Source of the DNA: Micromonospora sp. H61
Lineage (GTDB): Bacteria; Actinomycetota; Actinomycetes; Mycobacteriales; Micromonosporaceae
DNA: 64,000 bases
Reading direction: 5' to 3'
Assembly: GCF_018070325.1 (NCBI RefSeq)
Contig: NZ_JAGPXY010000026.1
Location: forward strand, 1 to 64,000
This document shows positions 17,729 through 26,128 of the stretch, piece after piece. The notes below the pieces were generated by a model, which did no database searches, had not been told where the DNA came from, and saw nothing but the letters and a program-made list of their open reading frames with translations. Position numbers and translations under genes: made by a program. Within the stretch, counting starts at the first letter, position 1. Each line of letters begins with the position of its first letter.

Positions 17729-18016
17729 TCAGACCTGGACGGTCGGGGGGAGCTGCTCGGGCGGAAGGCCGCCGTCGCCGTCGACAACCTCGTCCGGTTG
17801 GCCGTCCTCGTCGATGTCGACCATGGTGATGTCCACCTTGCCGTCACCGTCGGTGTCGAACTGGAACAGGTCCGCCTTGCCGTCGCCGTCGGTGTCCACC
17901 ACCCACACGTCGGTCTTGCCGTCGTTGTTGGTGTCGGCGCGCAGCAGTTCGACCCGCTCGTCGCCTCGGGTCTCCACGATCTCCCCGTCGGTGACGCTCT
18001 CCGGTGCCTGGCTCAT
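17729..18016 (-). CDS. small protein with EF-hand-like Ca-binding repeats
   Basis: A 95-aa acidic protein carrying four tandem Dx(D/N)xDGxxD loops: DTNNDGKTD, DTDGDGKAD, DTDGDGKVD and DIDEDGQPD. Loops spaced 10-11 residues apart, connected by short VWVV/LFQF/ITMV beta-like linkers, resemble the calcium-binding repeats of thrombospondin type 3 or dockerin-like proteins rather than helix-loop-helix EF hands. There is no signal peptide, so it seems cytoplasmic unless exported by another route. ATG at 18016 with GGAAGGA. Role unknown. Confidence 0.8.
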   Translation of the reverse strand: MSQAPESVTDGEIVETRGDERVELLRADTNNDGKTDVWVVDTDGDGKADLFQFDTDGDGKVDITMVDIDEDGQPDEVVDGDGGLPPEQLPPTVQV

Positions 18017-18193
18017 GTCGATGCGGTCCTTCCCTCGGTTGACGGGCCGTCATTACCCGATCCGGCGCTCCCCCACGCATGGGCCGGGTCGTCGCGCTGT
18101 CTAGGGTCGCACCATGAGCGAGCGGAGCGGGCGGGACACCCGGGCCGGCGTAGCGGGGACCCCGCGCGTCGGCGGACGGGACAGGGAGGCGTG

Positions 18194-19051
18194 ATGAGCG
18201 ATCGTTTCGTGGTCGTCGGTGCCGGCACGATGGGACTTGGCATCGCGTACGTGGCGGCCGGCGCAGGGCACGCCGTCGAGTTGGTCGAGGTGGACCCCGA
18301 GCGGGGTGCGGCAGCGCTGAACCGGCTCGCCGAGCTGTGGGAGCGGGCGGTGCAGCGCGGGAAGCTGAGCGCCGACGAGGCCGCCACGAACCGGCAGCGG
18401 GTGACGCTGCGCCCGACCCTCGCCGAGGTCGCTCCCGCCCCCCAGGTGATCGTGGAGGCGGTGCCGGAGCGCCTCGAGGAGAAGCGTGCGGTGCTCCGGG
18501 ACGCCGCCACACTGCGTCCGGCGCTGCTGGGCAGCAACACCTCCAGCATCGCCATCGGGGCGCTGGCCGCCGAGCTGGACGCGCCAGAGCGCTTCCTCGG
18601 CCTGCACTTCTTCAACCCGGTCTGGGCGATGGCGCTGCTGGAGATCGTGGTCGGCCCGGCCACCGCCGAGGAGACCACCGCCGCGGCCGTCGCGCTCGCC
18701 GGCCGGCTCGGCAAGGACCCCGTCGTCGTACGCGACATGCCCGGCTTCGCCACCTCCCGGCTCGGGGTCACCCTCGGGCTGGAGGCGATCCGGATGGTCG
18801 CAGACGCGGTGGCCAGCCCGGCGGACATCGACAAGGCCATGGTGCTCGGCTATCGACACCCGATCGGGCCGTTGGAACTCACCGACCTGGTCGGCCTCGA
18901 CGTGCGGCTGGACATCGCCCGCACCCTCCAGGCCGCGTACGGGGACCGCTTCGCGCCGCCCCCACTGCTGCTGGAGATGGTGGCCGCGGGGCGGCTGGGT
19001 AAGAAGTCCGGACAGGGCTTCTACCGCTGGGAAGGCGGTGTCAAGCAGTGA
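18194..19051 (+). CDS. 3-hydroxyacyl-CoA (3-hydroxybutyryl-CoA) dehydrogenase
   Basis: A 285-aa NAD(P)-dependent dehydrogenase. The Rossmann motif FVVVGAGTMGLGIAYVAAGAGHAV is at the N-terminus with an acidic residue at the end of the second strand (LVEVDPERG). SNTSSIAIGAL and FLGLHFFNPVWAMALLEIV carry the catalytic Ser/His/Asn region, and the C-terminal domain has GFATSRLGVTLGLEAIRM and GYRHPIGPLELTDLVGLD. It acts in fatty acid or butyrate-type acyl-CoA metabolism. ATG at 18194 with GGGAGG. Its stop overlaps the next gene's GTG by 4 nt, so the two likely form a beta-oxidation pair. Confidence 0.92.
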   Translation: MSDRFVVVGAGTMGLGIAYVAAGAGHAVELVEVDPERGAAALNRLAELWERAVQRGKLSADEAATNRQRVTLRPTLAEVAPAPQVIVEAVPERLEEKRAVLRDAATLRPALLGSNTSSIAIGALAAELDAPERFLGLHFFNPVWAMALLEIVVGPATAEETTAAAVALAGRLGKDPVVVRDMPGFATSRLGVTLGLEAIRMVADAVASPADIDKAMVLGYRHPIGPLELTDLVGLDVRLDIARTLQAAYGDRFAPPPLLLEMVAAGRLGKKSGQGFYRWEGGVKQ

Positions 19052-19791
19052 GCGGGTTGCGGATCGAGGAGCGGCCGGACCGGCTGGTGGTCACCCTGGA
19101 CCGGCCGGAGAAGCGCAACGCCATCGACGCCGACCTGATCGCCGAGCTGCACCAGGTCTGCGCCGAGCTGGAGGCGCGGCCGCGCCTGCTGCTGCTCACC
19201 GGCGGCGCGTCGGGCATCTTCGCCGGTGGCGCCGACATCGGCCAACTCCGCGAACGGGGTCGCACGGACGCCCTCGCCGCGATCAACTCGGCCGCCTTCG
19301 CCCGCATCCGGGCGCTGCCGATGCCGACCGTGGCGGCCGTCGACGGCCCGGCGTTGGGCGGTGGCGCGGAGCTGGCGTACGCCTGCGATCTGCGGGTGTG
19401 CACGGCGCGGGCGGTCTTCGGGCAACCGGAGGTGCGGTTGGGCATCCTGGCCGGCGCCGGCGCGACCCACCGGCTGCCCGCGTTGATCGGCGAGGGCCGG
19501 GCCAAGGAGCTGCTCTTCACCGGTCGGCGGGTGGACGCCGCGGAGGCCCTGCGGATCGGCCTGGTGAACCGGGTGGTGGACGAGCCGGGCGAGCTGCTGG
19601 CTGTGGCGCACGCGTTGCTGGACGAGATCGCCCTGGGCTCACCGTTGGCGGTGCGGCTGACCAAGCTGGCGGTGGACGCGCCGGCCGCCGCGCACCCGCA
19701 TCTGGACCTGGTCAGCCAGGCCGTGCTCTTCGAGGACGACGAGAAGCACCGCCGGATGACCGAGTTCCTGGAGCGTCGCCGGCCGCGCTGA
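19048..19791 (+). CDS. enoyl-CoA hydratase/isomerase family protein
   Basis: A 247-aa crotonase-fold enzyme. The oxyanion-hole region IFAGGADIGQLRERG and the VDGPALGGGAELAYACDLRV loop are present, with a Glu in GGGAEL and another in FGQPEVRLGILAGAGATHRLP, matching the two catalytic glutamates of enoyl-CoA hydratases. Start GTG at 19048 inside the dehydrogenase stop (GTGA). Paired with the dehydrogenase it would hydrate an enoyl-CoA that the partner then oxidises. Confidence 0.9.
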   Translation: MSGLRIEERPDRLVVTLDRPEKRNAIDADLIAELHQVCAELEARPRLLLLTGGASGIFAGGADIGQLRERGRTDALAAINSAAFARIRALPMPTVAAVDGPALGGGAELAYACDLRVCTARAVFGQPEVRLGILAGAGATHRLPALIGEGRAKELLFTGRRVDAAEALRIGLVNRVVDEPGELLAVAHALLDEIALGSPLAVRLTKLAVDAPAAAHPHLDLVSQAVLFEDDEKHRRMTEFLERRRPR

Positions 19792-19806
19792 TCCCGCGTA
19801 CCAGAA

Positions 19807-19839
19807 ACGGCCGCACCGGCGGGCAGCCGGTGCGGCCGT
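19807..19839. terminator. bidirectional terminator, hydratase / substrate-binding protein
   Basis: A perfect 14-bp stem: ACGGCCGCACCGGC (19807-19820), loop GGGCA, and the complement at 19826-19839. It lies between two convergent genes. Confidence 0.88.
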
Positions 19840-19857
19840 CGTGGGTTCTGGTGCTGC

Positions 19858-21201
19858 CTACTGCCGGATCTGCACCCCGGCGGCGGCCAGGCCGCGGATC
19901 ACCTGGGCGGACTCACCGAAACCGATGATCAGTACGGCGTCCGCGCCGAATTCCTTGATCTCCTTCGCGCCGCCGCTGAAGTCGACCGGTGCGGCCTTCG
20001 CGTCGGCCGGCGGCTCGTACGTCAACAGCTTGAGCCGGTCGTTGGCGATACCGGCCTTCTCCAGCTCCTCGCGGACGGTGCCCTGGAGGCCCTCACCGTA
20101 GGAGTCCTTGCGGGCGACGATGACGATCTTTTGTGACCCGTCGCGGAGGATCACGTCGGCCAGCGCCCGGCCCTGGAGGCTGTCCGGCGGGGCGGTGCGG
20201 AAGTAGAGGCCCTGGTCGTCGACGTCGGTCAGGCTGGCGTCGGTGTTGGACGGGGAGAAGAGGATCTTCCCGGCCTGCACCACGTCCGGCAGCACCGCCC
20301 GGGAGATGCCCGAACCGCCGGCACCGATGATCACGCTGACGCCGTCCGCCACGTGCTTGGCCACCGTCGCCTTGGCCACTGCCGGGTTGGTGCCGTCGTC
20401 GCCGTCGAGCCACGTCACCGGCTTGCCCAGTGCGCCGCCAGCGGCGTTGATCTCCTTGATCGCCAGCGCGGCGCCGGCGGCCATCGGCGGGTAGGCGATC
20501 GAGAGGTCACCGGTCTTCGGCAGCAGGCTGCCCAGGATCAGCGGCTCCTGGTCGGCGGCGCCACCCGGGCGCTGCTTCTTCGGCTTCGGCGGCGTCTTGG
20601 TGCTCGCCGCCGACTCGATGCCCGCGCCGACGAACTCGGTCTTGCCGTCGTTGATCTGCTGCCCGTCGAAGGTCAGTGTGGCGTAGCTAGCGGTGGCCGG
20701 CTCACCCTTGTCGGTGAAGCCCGCCCGGGTCAGCGACACGCCGCGGTACTCGATGTCCTGCCCGTTGCGGGCCAGCGCGAGACAACTGGCCGGGTCCTCG
20801 CAGCGCTGCCCGTCGTTCGTCACGGCGACGATCTGCTTGGTGATGGCGGCAGGGTCGGTGCTCCCGGCCAACTGGGCGGCGAGCACGGCGATCACCACCG
20901 CGTCGTACGTCTCGGCGGAGTACACGTAGTCCGTCAGCGCCGGATTGACGGCCCGTAGCCGGCCCTTGAAGTCGTCTGGCAGCGGAACGAGGGGCGTGGT
21001 GCCCTTCATCCCGTCGACGAGACTCGCCCGTTCCTTCAACTCCGCAGGGTAGGAGTTGAGCATGTTGCCGTCCGTGCCGTAGAGGCGCACCTGTTGGGCG
21101 CTGGCCTCTTCGGGCTTGTCATCCCCGCAAGCGCTTGTGGCGAGCAGGATCGTCGCGCAGGCAGCCAATGTGGCTACCCGCGAGCGGCGTGATTCGAACA
21201 T
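19858..21201 (-). CDS. branched-chain-amino-acid-type substrate-binding lipoprotein with permuted halves
   Basis: A 447-aa lipoprotein (lipobox with Cys25 in ATSACGDD) of the type I periplasmic-binding (LivK, Peripla_BP_6) family. The order is unusual. Residues 38-195 (LYGTDGNMLNSYP, DGMKGTTP, YSAETYDAVVIAVLAAQLAGS, NDGQRCEDPASC) look like the C-terminal half of such proteins. A Lys/Pro linker (196-219) follows. Residues 220-447 (LILGSLLPKTGDLSIAYPPMA, GSGISRAVLPDVVQAGKILFSPS, KDSYGEGLQGTVREEL, ADAVLIIGFGESAQVI) look like the N-terminal half. This suggests a circular permutation. No permease or ATPase genes are adjacent. ATG at 21201 with GGAGGAAGG. Confidence 0.9.
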   Translation of the reverse strand: MFESRRSRVATLAACATILLATSACGDDKPEEASAQQVRLYGTDGNMLNSYPAELKERASLVDGMKGTTPLVPLPDDFKGRLRAVNPALTDYVYSAETYDAVVIAVLAAQLAGSTDPAAITKQIVAVTNDGQRCEDPASCLALARNGQDIEYRGVSLTRAGFTDKGEPATASYATLTFDGQQINDGKTEFVGAGIESAASTKTPPKPKKQRPGGAADQEPLILGSLLPKTGDLSIAYPPMAAGAALAIKEINAAGGALGKPVTWLDGDDGTNPAVAKATVAKHVADGVSVIIGAGGSGISRAVLPDVVQAGKILFSPSNTDASLTDVDDQGLYFRTAPPDSLQGRALADVILRDGSQKIVIVARKDSYGEGLQGTVREELEKAGIANDRLKLLTYEPPADAKAAPVDFSGGAKEIKEFGADAVLIIGFGESAQVIRGLAAAGVQIRQ

Positions 21202-21357
21202 GGTCGTCCTTCCTCCGGCGAAGGTCCGCTGCGCACATTAGCGTGCCGAGGCCGGCGGCGGGACCGTGGAGGTGGCGTAATGCGCAGGTAGCTCGCGTTG
21301 AACACGGACAGTGACGGTTGCCGGGGGTGCTTGACCACCCGTCCTACTGTGCGCTGC

Positions 21358-21747
21358 GTGACCGACCTACCACAGCAGACGTTCGATGACGCGGCCGCCG
21401 TGCTCCGTTCGGCGCTGACCGGCGATGGAGACGCGGTGGTGGGGGCGTTCGACGCGGTCGTCGACCGGGCCGGCCTGAACGGCGCGTACGGCGTCGCCTG
21501 GTGCCTGGCCGCGACAATGCTCGGTGACGCGCCGGCGGCCAGCGGGGCGGCGCTCGACTTTCCGGGGATCGATCAGGCCGGGTACGACACCCGCTGGGTG
21601 GCCCGCTTCGTCAGCGCGTACGCGAATCGGGACGAGCCGACCGGGGAGGCGCTGTTCGGCGCGGCGGCAGCCGACGGGCTGCTCCCCGACTGCCTGCTCA
21701 CACTCGCCGGCTCGACGATCGCCACCCTGCGCAGCCGCGCCGGGTGA
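21358..21747 (+). CDS. conserved hypothetical protein
   Basis: A 129-aa soluble, mostly helical protein without signal peptide (QTFDDAAAVLRSALTGDGDAVVGAFDAVVDRAGLNGAYGVAWCLAATML). No family recognised. GTG at 21358 is chosen because the frame further upstream has no coding character, though the ribosome-binding site is poor. It is divergent from the substrate-binding lipoprotein and convergent with the secreted protein at 21768, 20 bp away. Confidence 0.6.
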   Translation: MTDLPQQTFDDAAAVLRSALTGDGDAVVGAFDAVVDRAGLNGAYGVAWCLAATMLGDAPAASGAALDFPGIDQAGYDTRWVARFVSAYANRDEPTGEALFGAAAADGLLPDCLLTLAGSTIATLRSRAG

Positions 21748-21767
21748 ACCGCGACCGTGCGGGTCGG

Positions 21768-22208
21768 TCAGAACGCGTGGTACGCGATCAGCGGTTCGTA
21801 CTCATACCGCAGGTTCTCGAAGCGGACCCGGAAGTTGACGCCGTCCCGGACGTTGGTCGCCACGGTGATCCAGCCCGAGTTGGCCGGCAGGTAGGTCCAG
21901 TAGTTGCAGGCGCTCGTCTTGTCGACGAAGATCACGCACGCGTCGGTGGCGTACACGCTCGCGTTGCGCACGTTGATGTCGCGACAGCGCGTCGTGGTGC
22001 GGTACTGGCCGGCCGAGCCGCCGTAGCGGCCGGTCTCGAAGTACGACCGGACCGCCCCGCCGTAACAGGTGGCGAGCGGGCCGAACGCGTTCGCCCCGGA
22101 GTTGACCGGCGTGGTCGGTGTGGTCGGCTCCGCCTGCGCGGGCGTGCCGACGGAGAGCAGTGCGGTGGCCGTGGCGACGGCAAGCAGACGAGCGGTCGGG
22201 GATGGCAT
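21768..22208 (-). CDS. small secreted protein, family unknown
   Basis: A 146-aa exported protein. The signal peptide covers residues 1-27 (hydrophobic LLAVATATALLSVG, cleavage after PAQA). The mature part has four Cys (48, 75, 91, 101) that may pair, and a beta-rich aromatic domain (YTTTRCRDINVRNA-like, CVIFVDKTSACNYWTYLPANSGWITVATNVRDGVNFRVRFENL). The pattern recalls small actinobacterial extracellular proteins, but no function can be named. ATG at 22208 with GGAGGAA 8 nt upstream. A 10-bp palindrome GATACGTATC (22273-22282) lies in the divergent promoter region. Confidence 0.8.
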   Translation of the reverse strand: MPSPTARLLAVATATALLSVGTPAQAEPTTPTTPVNSGANAFGPLATCYGGAVRSYFETGRYGGSAGQYRTTTRCRDINVRNASVYATDACVIFVDKTSACNYWTYLPANSGWITVATNVRDGVNFRVRFENLRYEYEPLIAYHAF

Positions 22209-22337
22209 CCGTTCGTTCCTCCAAGCAGTTGGTTGACCGTCCGTATCGGACTGATCATCTGGCCGTGACGATGATACGTATCGATCGATTGCCGTGCGGC
22301 CCCGATGATGTCCGGCCCGTGTGGTAGCTCTGTAGGC

Positions 22338-23042
22338 ATGTCCGAGGCCATGCTCAGCAAGGTGCGCAAGCTGCTGGCCCAGGCCGAGGACCCGGCCTGC
22401 ACCCCGGCCGAGGCCGCCGCGTTCACCGCCAAGGCGACCGAGCTGATCGCCCGCTACGGCGTCGACCGGGCGCTGCTCGCCGCCCGGGACCCGACCACCG
22501 ACCCGGTCGGCGATCGGGTGCTGGACATCGTCGCCCCGTACGCCCGCGACAAGGTCGGCCTGCTCGCCGCGGTGGCCGAGCCGCTGCGCTGCCGCTGCGT
22601 ACGCCGTCGGCAGGGCAACGGCTTCGCCCTGCACCTCTTCGGCTTCGCCAGTGACCTGGAACGGGTCGACCTGCTCTTCACCTCACTGCTCGTGCAGGCG
22701 GCGCACGGCCTGGCCGCCACCGAGGTGCCCGCGGACGACCACCCCGCCGCCTTCCGCCGCTCCTGGCTGGCCGGCTTCGCCGAGGTGGTCGGAGGTCGAC
22801 TCTGGGCGGCCGAGTCGGCGGCGGCCACCGAGTCGGGCGCACCGTCGATGGCGCTGGTGCTGGCCGACCGGTCCGACCGGGTGCAGCGCCGGCTCACCGA
22901 GGAGTACCCACGGCTGCGTACCGCACCGCCACGTCGGTTGGGCGGCACCGGCTTCGGTTCGGGGGCGGAGGCCGGCCAACGCGCGAACCTTGGTGGTCGG
23001 GACGTCGGCGGCGTCGCTGCCGGTCGGCGGCTCGGCCGGTGA
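22338..23042 (+). CDS. DUF2786 domain-containing protein
   Basis: A 234-aa cytoplasmic protein. The N-terminal MLSKVRKLLAQAEDPACTPAEAAAFTAKATELIARYGVDRALL is the DUF2786 helical domain found in many actinobacterial and phage-related proteins of unknown function. The middle has hydrophobic strands, including RCRCVRRRQGNGFALHLFGFASDLERVDLLFTSLL. The C-terminus is Gly/Arg-rich. ATG at 22338. Convergent with the SRPBCC gene, 12 bp apart. Confidence 0.85.
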   Translation: MSEAMLSKVRKLLAQAEDPACTPAEAAAFTAKATELIARYGVDRALLAARDPTTDPVGDRVLDIVAPYARDKVGLLAAVAEPLRCRCVRRRQGNGFALHLFGFASDLERVDLLFTSLLVQAAHGLAATEVPADDHPAAFRRSWLAGFAEVVGGRLWAAESAAATESGAPSMALVLADRSDRVQRRLTEEYPRLRTAPPRRLGGTGFGSGAEAGQRANLGGRDVGGVAAGRRLGR

Positions 23043-23054
23043 CCCGGCAGGTCG

Positions 23055-23582
23055 TCAGGCCGTCGAGCTGGGACGGTGGCGTGACACCGTGGCGACGTAG
23101 CGGGTGAGCAGCTCGTGCCAGCCGGCCGTGAGCGCCTTGCGGTAACCCTCGGCAGCCTCGCCGTGCCGGTCGAAGTGCCGATGCTCCAGCTCGACCCGGG
23201 TGTGTTCCGGCCCCTCGGCATGGAACAGCACCTCGACCTCGCTCGCGCGGGCCGGGTCCGGCACCGGCGCCCGGTCGGGACCGATCTGCCACACGAAGAC
23301 CAGTCGGCGAGGCGGATCCCAGGTGAGCACCCGACCCCAGTCGGCGCGGAAACCGTACGGGCCGATCTCGTAGAGCATGCCGCCGGCCCGAGGCTCCATG
23401 CCCAGCTCGGCCAGCGCGTCCGGGCCGGACCAGGTGTATTCGGTGACCCACCAGTCGGTCAGCTCGTCGGTGAAGACCGCGAACGCGTGGTCGGCGGAGC
23501 CCGGGACGAGAAGGCTGCACCGGAGAGAGAACTGGCCGACGTCCTGCCGGATGTCGGCCGGATCAGTCAATTCCTGTCCCAT
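23055..23582 (-). CDS. SRPBCC (AHSA1/START-like) domain protein
   Basis: A 175-aa protein of the SRPBCC superfamily, whose helix-grip fold binds hydrophobic ligands or assists ATPases. The core runs from FSLRCSLLVPGSADHAFAVFTDEL through WGRVLTWDPPRRLVFVWQIG and VEVLFHAEGPEHTRVELEHRHFDRHGEAAEGYRKAL to the terminal helix GWHELLTRYVATV. The pattern of GG.LYEI.P.G and W..DPPRRLVF.W fits the AHSA1/YndB group. Ligand unknown. ATG at 23582, with a weak ribosome-binding site. Confidence 0.85.
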   Translation of the reverse strand: MGQELTDPADIRQDVGQFSLRCSLLVPGSADHAFAVFTDELTDWWVTEYTWSGPDALAELGMEPRAGGMLYEIGPYGFRADWGRVLTWDPPRRLVFVWQIGPDRAPVPDPARASEVEVLFHAEGPEHTRVELEHRHFDRHGEAAEGYRKALTAGWHELLTRYVATVSRHRPSSTA

Positions 23583-23748
23583 AGGCCCGGACCATACCGG
23601 CTGATGCCTCGGTGTGCAGCTTCGCGCTGTGCCCGGTTCCAGACAGCGGGTCGTCGAGTCGTCACGGACGGGATGGCCCGCCGGAAAGCGGGTAACCGCG
23701 CCCAACGGCTCGGACGACCGGGCCGGTGTGCAGGTGGGGCGGGAGAGC

Positions 23749-24573
23749 ATGAGCGAGAGCGGGCAGCAGCGGGAGCCGGACCGGAACGTCGACAGCGGGA
23801 ACCCGGACGTCCTGCTCGACATTCCGAAGGTCTCCGTCGACTCCATCCGACTGGCGGTCGACGGTCTGGAGGCCGACCTGTCGCTGCGGGCCCGGGTGGC
23901 CAACCTGCTCCAGGTCGACGCCGGCGTACGGGTGCACCTCAACGGCGGCGAGTTGAACATCGACGGGGTGAACGCCGAGGCGCAGCTGCGGGTGCGGTTG
24001 GAGCAGCTGACCAGAATCCTGGGCCGCGCGCTCGACACGCTCGACCACAACCCACACATCATCGAGGCGCTCGCGGGCACGGCCGGCACCGCCGTCGACG
24101 ACGTGAACCGCAGCGCCCAGCAGTTGGCCGCGGGCGCAGCGGAGATCAAGGCATCGAGTCGACGCCTGGGTTCTGATCGGCCGGATGCGGGTCGGTCCGG
24201 GGCTGGCCCGGTCGGTTCGGGACCGGGTGCCGGCGGACCCGGGCCGCGAGCCGGCGGCCCAGGGCTTGCCGACCAGGCGCAGCCGCAGGGCCAGCAGCCG
24301 CAGGGTCGGCGTCCTCAGGGCCAGCATCCGGGATCGGCGGGGCCGACCGCCGGGCAGACCGGCAACAAGCCCGGCCAGTCGGCGGCGTCCGGTCCGAGCC
24401 CGTCCGGGGACGGCGACGGTGGTCTTCCAGGCGCGGCGCAGGCTGCGGCGCAGAACGCAGCCCAGTTCGCCGAGCAGGCGGGGGAGACGCTACGAGAGGC
24501 CGGGCGCAGCGTGTGGGAGGCGATCCAGGGCAGCGTGGCCCAGCATCGCCCGCAGGGTCGCCGCGACCACTGA
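23749..24573 (+). CDS. hypothetical protein with conserved core and disordered Gly/Gln/Pro linker
   Basis: A 274-aa protein. Residues ~20-115 form a conserved-looking amphipathic domain (LLDIPKVSVDSIRLAVDGLEADLSLRARVANLLQVDAGVRVHLNGGELNIDGVNAEAQLRVRLEQLTRIL). The middle (about 140-230) is disordered, with repeats of PQGQQPQGRRPQGQ. A short amphipathic helix follows (AAQAAAQNAAQFAEQAGETLREAGRSVWEAIQGSV), resembling phasin-like or LEA-like helices. There is no signal peptide. ATG at 23749 with GGGAG. Function not recognised. Confidence 0.65.
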   Translation: MSESGQQREPDRNVDSGNPDVLLDIPKVSVDSIRLAVDGLEADLSLRARVANLLQVDAGVRVHLNGGELNIDGVNAEAQLRVRLEQLTRILGRALDTLDHNPHIIEALAGTAGTAVDDVNRSAQQLAAGAAEIKASSRRLGSDRPDAGRSGAGPVGSGPGAGGPGPRAGGPGLADQAQPQGQQPQGRRPQGQHPGSAGPTAGQTGNKPGQSAASGPSPSGDGDGGLPGAAQAAAQNAAQFAEQAGETLREAGRSVWEAIQGSVAQHRPQGRRDH

Positions 24574-24739
24574 ACACCGCGCGCGGTGTCGCGCCTGCTG
24601 GGACCGCGCGACTTCAGAAAGTCGTGTTGATCATCCAGGAGAGTGGTGGGTATGGCGTCACTGAAAGCGACCCACCAAAGCAAGATCCCCACCTGCGTTT
24701 CCGCTGGCGGGGACCTCTGTAGCCCGGCGAAAGGCTATG

Positions 24740-24813
24740 TGGCCAGGGGCGGGGTCGAACCGCCGACCTTCCGATTTTCAGTCGGACGCTCGTACCAACT
24801 GAGCTACCTGGCC
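24740..24813 (-). tRNA. tRNA-Phe (GAA)
   Basis: On the minus strand the gene reads GGCCAGG…CCTGGCC-A, a perfect 7-bp acceptor stem. It has GTAGCTCAGTTGGTA as D arm, anticodon loop CTGAAAA with anticodon GAA, and the T arm with GGTTCGA. 74 nt with A as discriminator; CCA is not encoded. Confidence 0.95.
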
Positions 24814-24912
24814 GTGTCGCTCGGCTCATGTTACCCGGCAACCGGACGAACCGGCGGCAAGGCGACCTGCTCCGATACGCAGAACGCCGCGCGGGGCGCG
24901 GCGTCAGCGCTG

Positions 24913-24986
24913 CGGTCCTGACGGGACTTGAACCCGCGACCTCCGCCTTGACAGGGCGGCGAGCACTCCAACTGCTCCACAGGACC
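24913..24986 (-). tRNA. tRNA-Asp (GTC)
   Basis: The minus strand starts GGTCCTGTGGAGCAGTTGG and ends CAGGACC-G, a 7-bp acceptor stem. The anticodon loop CTGTCAA gives GTC, and the T arm has GGTTCAA. 74 nt, CCA not encoded. It lies 99 bp from tRNA-Phe and 57 bp from tRNA-Glu. Confidence 0.95.
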
Positions 24987-25043
24987 TAGCTTGTGTTGCT
25001 CCGACTTGCGCCGGTCTTGCCTTGCTCCGGCTTACGCCGGTCG

Positions 25044-25116
25044 TGCCCCCAACGGGATTCGAACCCGTGCTACCGCCTTGAAAGGGCGGCGTCCTGGGCC
25101 GCTAGACGATGAGGGC
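25044..25116 (-). tRNA. tRNA-Glu (TTC)
   Basis: The minus strand starts GCCCTCATCGTCTAGCGG and ends TGGGGGC-A, an acceptor stem with one G-T pair. The anticodon loop CTTTCAA gives TTC, and the T arm has GGTTCGA. 73 nt, CCA not encoded. It is the first of three tRNA genes (Glu, Asp, Phe) in the minus direction, probably one transcript. Confidence 0.95.
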
Positions 25117-25270
25117 GGCCCCGCCATCATTGCACATTCGCAACTTCAAGCGGACTTGCTCCCATCCGGCCCCGCCGGAGGCTTGGAAAGCATACGTGAT
25201 GCTCCGTCGGTCGACAAAATCGGTGTCGGCAAGGGCTTGATGTGGGCCATAACCGCAGGTCAGAGCGTTT

Positions 25271-26053
25271 CTAGCGGAGCCGGGTGATGCCGAAACGCTG
25301 CTTCAGGTCGGCGATCAACTTCGGGCATGCGGCGAGTGTCGCGGCCCGATTACCGCCCCCGTCGTGCAGAAGGACGATCCCACCGGGCCGGGTGGCGGCG
25401 TGCACACGCTTGCCGATCGTGGCCGCGGTCGGCTTGTCCCAGTCCTGCGGGTCGACCGACCAGTGCAGGGGACGCATGCCGAGGTCCTTGGCCACCCCGA
25501 GCACCTCCGACGTCCACCGGCCGCCCGGCTGCCGGTAGAACGACACCTTCGCGCCGGGAACGGCCTTCCGGATGGCCTTGTTGGTGCGGTCCAGGTCGGC
25601 CCGGATCTCGCTGACAGGTCGACGGGCAAGATCGAGGTCGTGACGCCAGCTGTGGTTGCAGAGATGGTGTCCCTCCCGGACGATCCGCCGGACCAACTCC
25701 GGGTGACGTTGCACCTCGCGACCGACGACGCAGAAGGTCGCCGTCACCTTGGCGGCCTTCAGTTGGTCGAGCACCTTGGGTGTCCAGGCCGGGCTGGGCC
25801 CGTCGTCGAACGTCAGGGCCACCGGGCGTACGCCGGTGTTGCGCCCCAGACCGGCGGGGAGCTTGGCCGGCAGCGGCCGCAGGGGCGGCTTGGCCGGCTT
25901 GGTGACGCTGGGGTGCGGTGTCGGGGTGGGCGGCGTGGTCGATTCCACCGGCCGTGGAGCGCCGGCGGGTGCGATGGTGCGCTCCGGCTGCGCACAGCCG
26001 GAAAGGGCCAGCGCCACGGCGAGGACGGACGCCAGGATGGCGCGGGCTTGCAT
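25271..26053 (-). CDS. polysaccharide deacetylase lipoprotein (NodB domain, CE4)
   Basis: A 260-aa cell-surface lipoprotein (signal peptide with lipobox LALSGC, Cys20), a Pro/Thr-rich spacer (about 28-68) and a NodB homology domain. The metal-site motifs are TFDDGPS (Asp83/Asp84) and HSWRH (His134, His138). The substrate-groove RQPGGRW and the late LLHDGGGNR with a catalytic His are also present. It should remove N- or O-acetyl groups from a wall polysaccharide such as peptidoglycan or chitin oligomers; the target is not evident. ATG at 26053. It follows the tRNA cluster on the same strand. Confidence 0.9.
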   Translation of the reverse strand: MQARAILASVLAVALALSGCAQPERTIAPAGAPRPVESTTPPTPTPHPSVTKPAKPPLRPLPAKLPAGLGRNTGVRPVALTFDDGPSPAWTPKVLDQLKAAKVTATFCVVGREVQRHPELVRRIVREGHHLCNHSWRHDLDLARRPVSEIRADLDRTNKAIRKAVPGAKVSFYRQPGGRWTSEVLGVAKDLGMRPLHWSVDPQDWDKPTAATIGKRVHAATRPGGIVLLHDGGGNRAATLAACPKLIADLKQRFGITRLR

Positions 26054-26128
26054 CTGCTCGCTCCCGGAGGGTCGGGGTAGGCGGACCCGCCCGACGGTAG
26101 TTCACGCCGCGATTCGGCGACAGTGCGA

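Noticed and set aside
22273..22282. GATACGTATC palindrome as operator between the secreted protein and DUF2786 gene
   Set aside because: Ten bases only, with nothing else to support binding; mentioned in the gene entry but not called.
24643..24921. Open frame of 92 codons across tRNA-Phe, with GGVEPPTFRFSVGRSYQLSYLA
   Set aside because: This is the well-known artefact of translating the antisense strand of a tRNA-Phe gene; the tRNA explains the sequence.
24991..25287. Open frame of 98 codons with NGIRTRATALKGRRPGPLDDEGG
   Set aside because: Antisense translation of tRNA-Glu, another common artefact.
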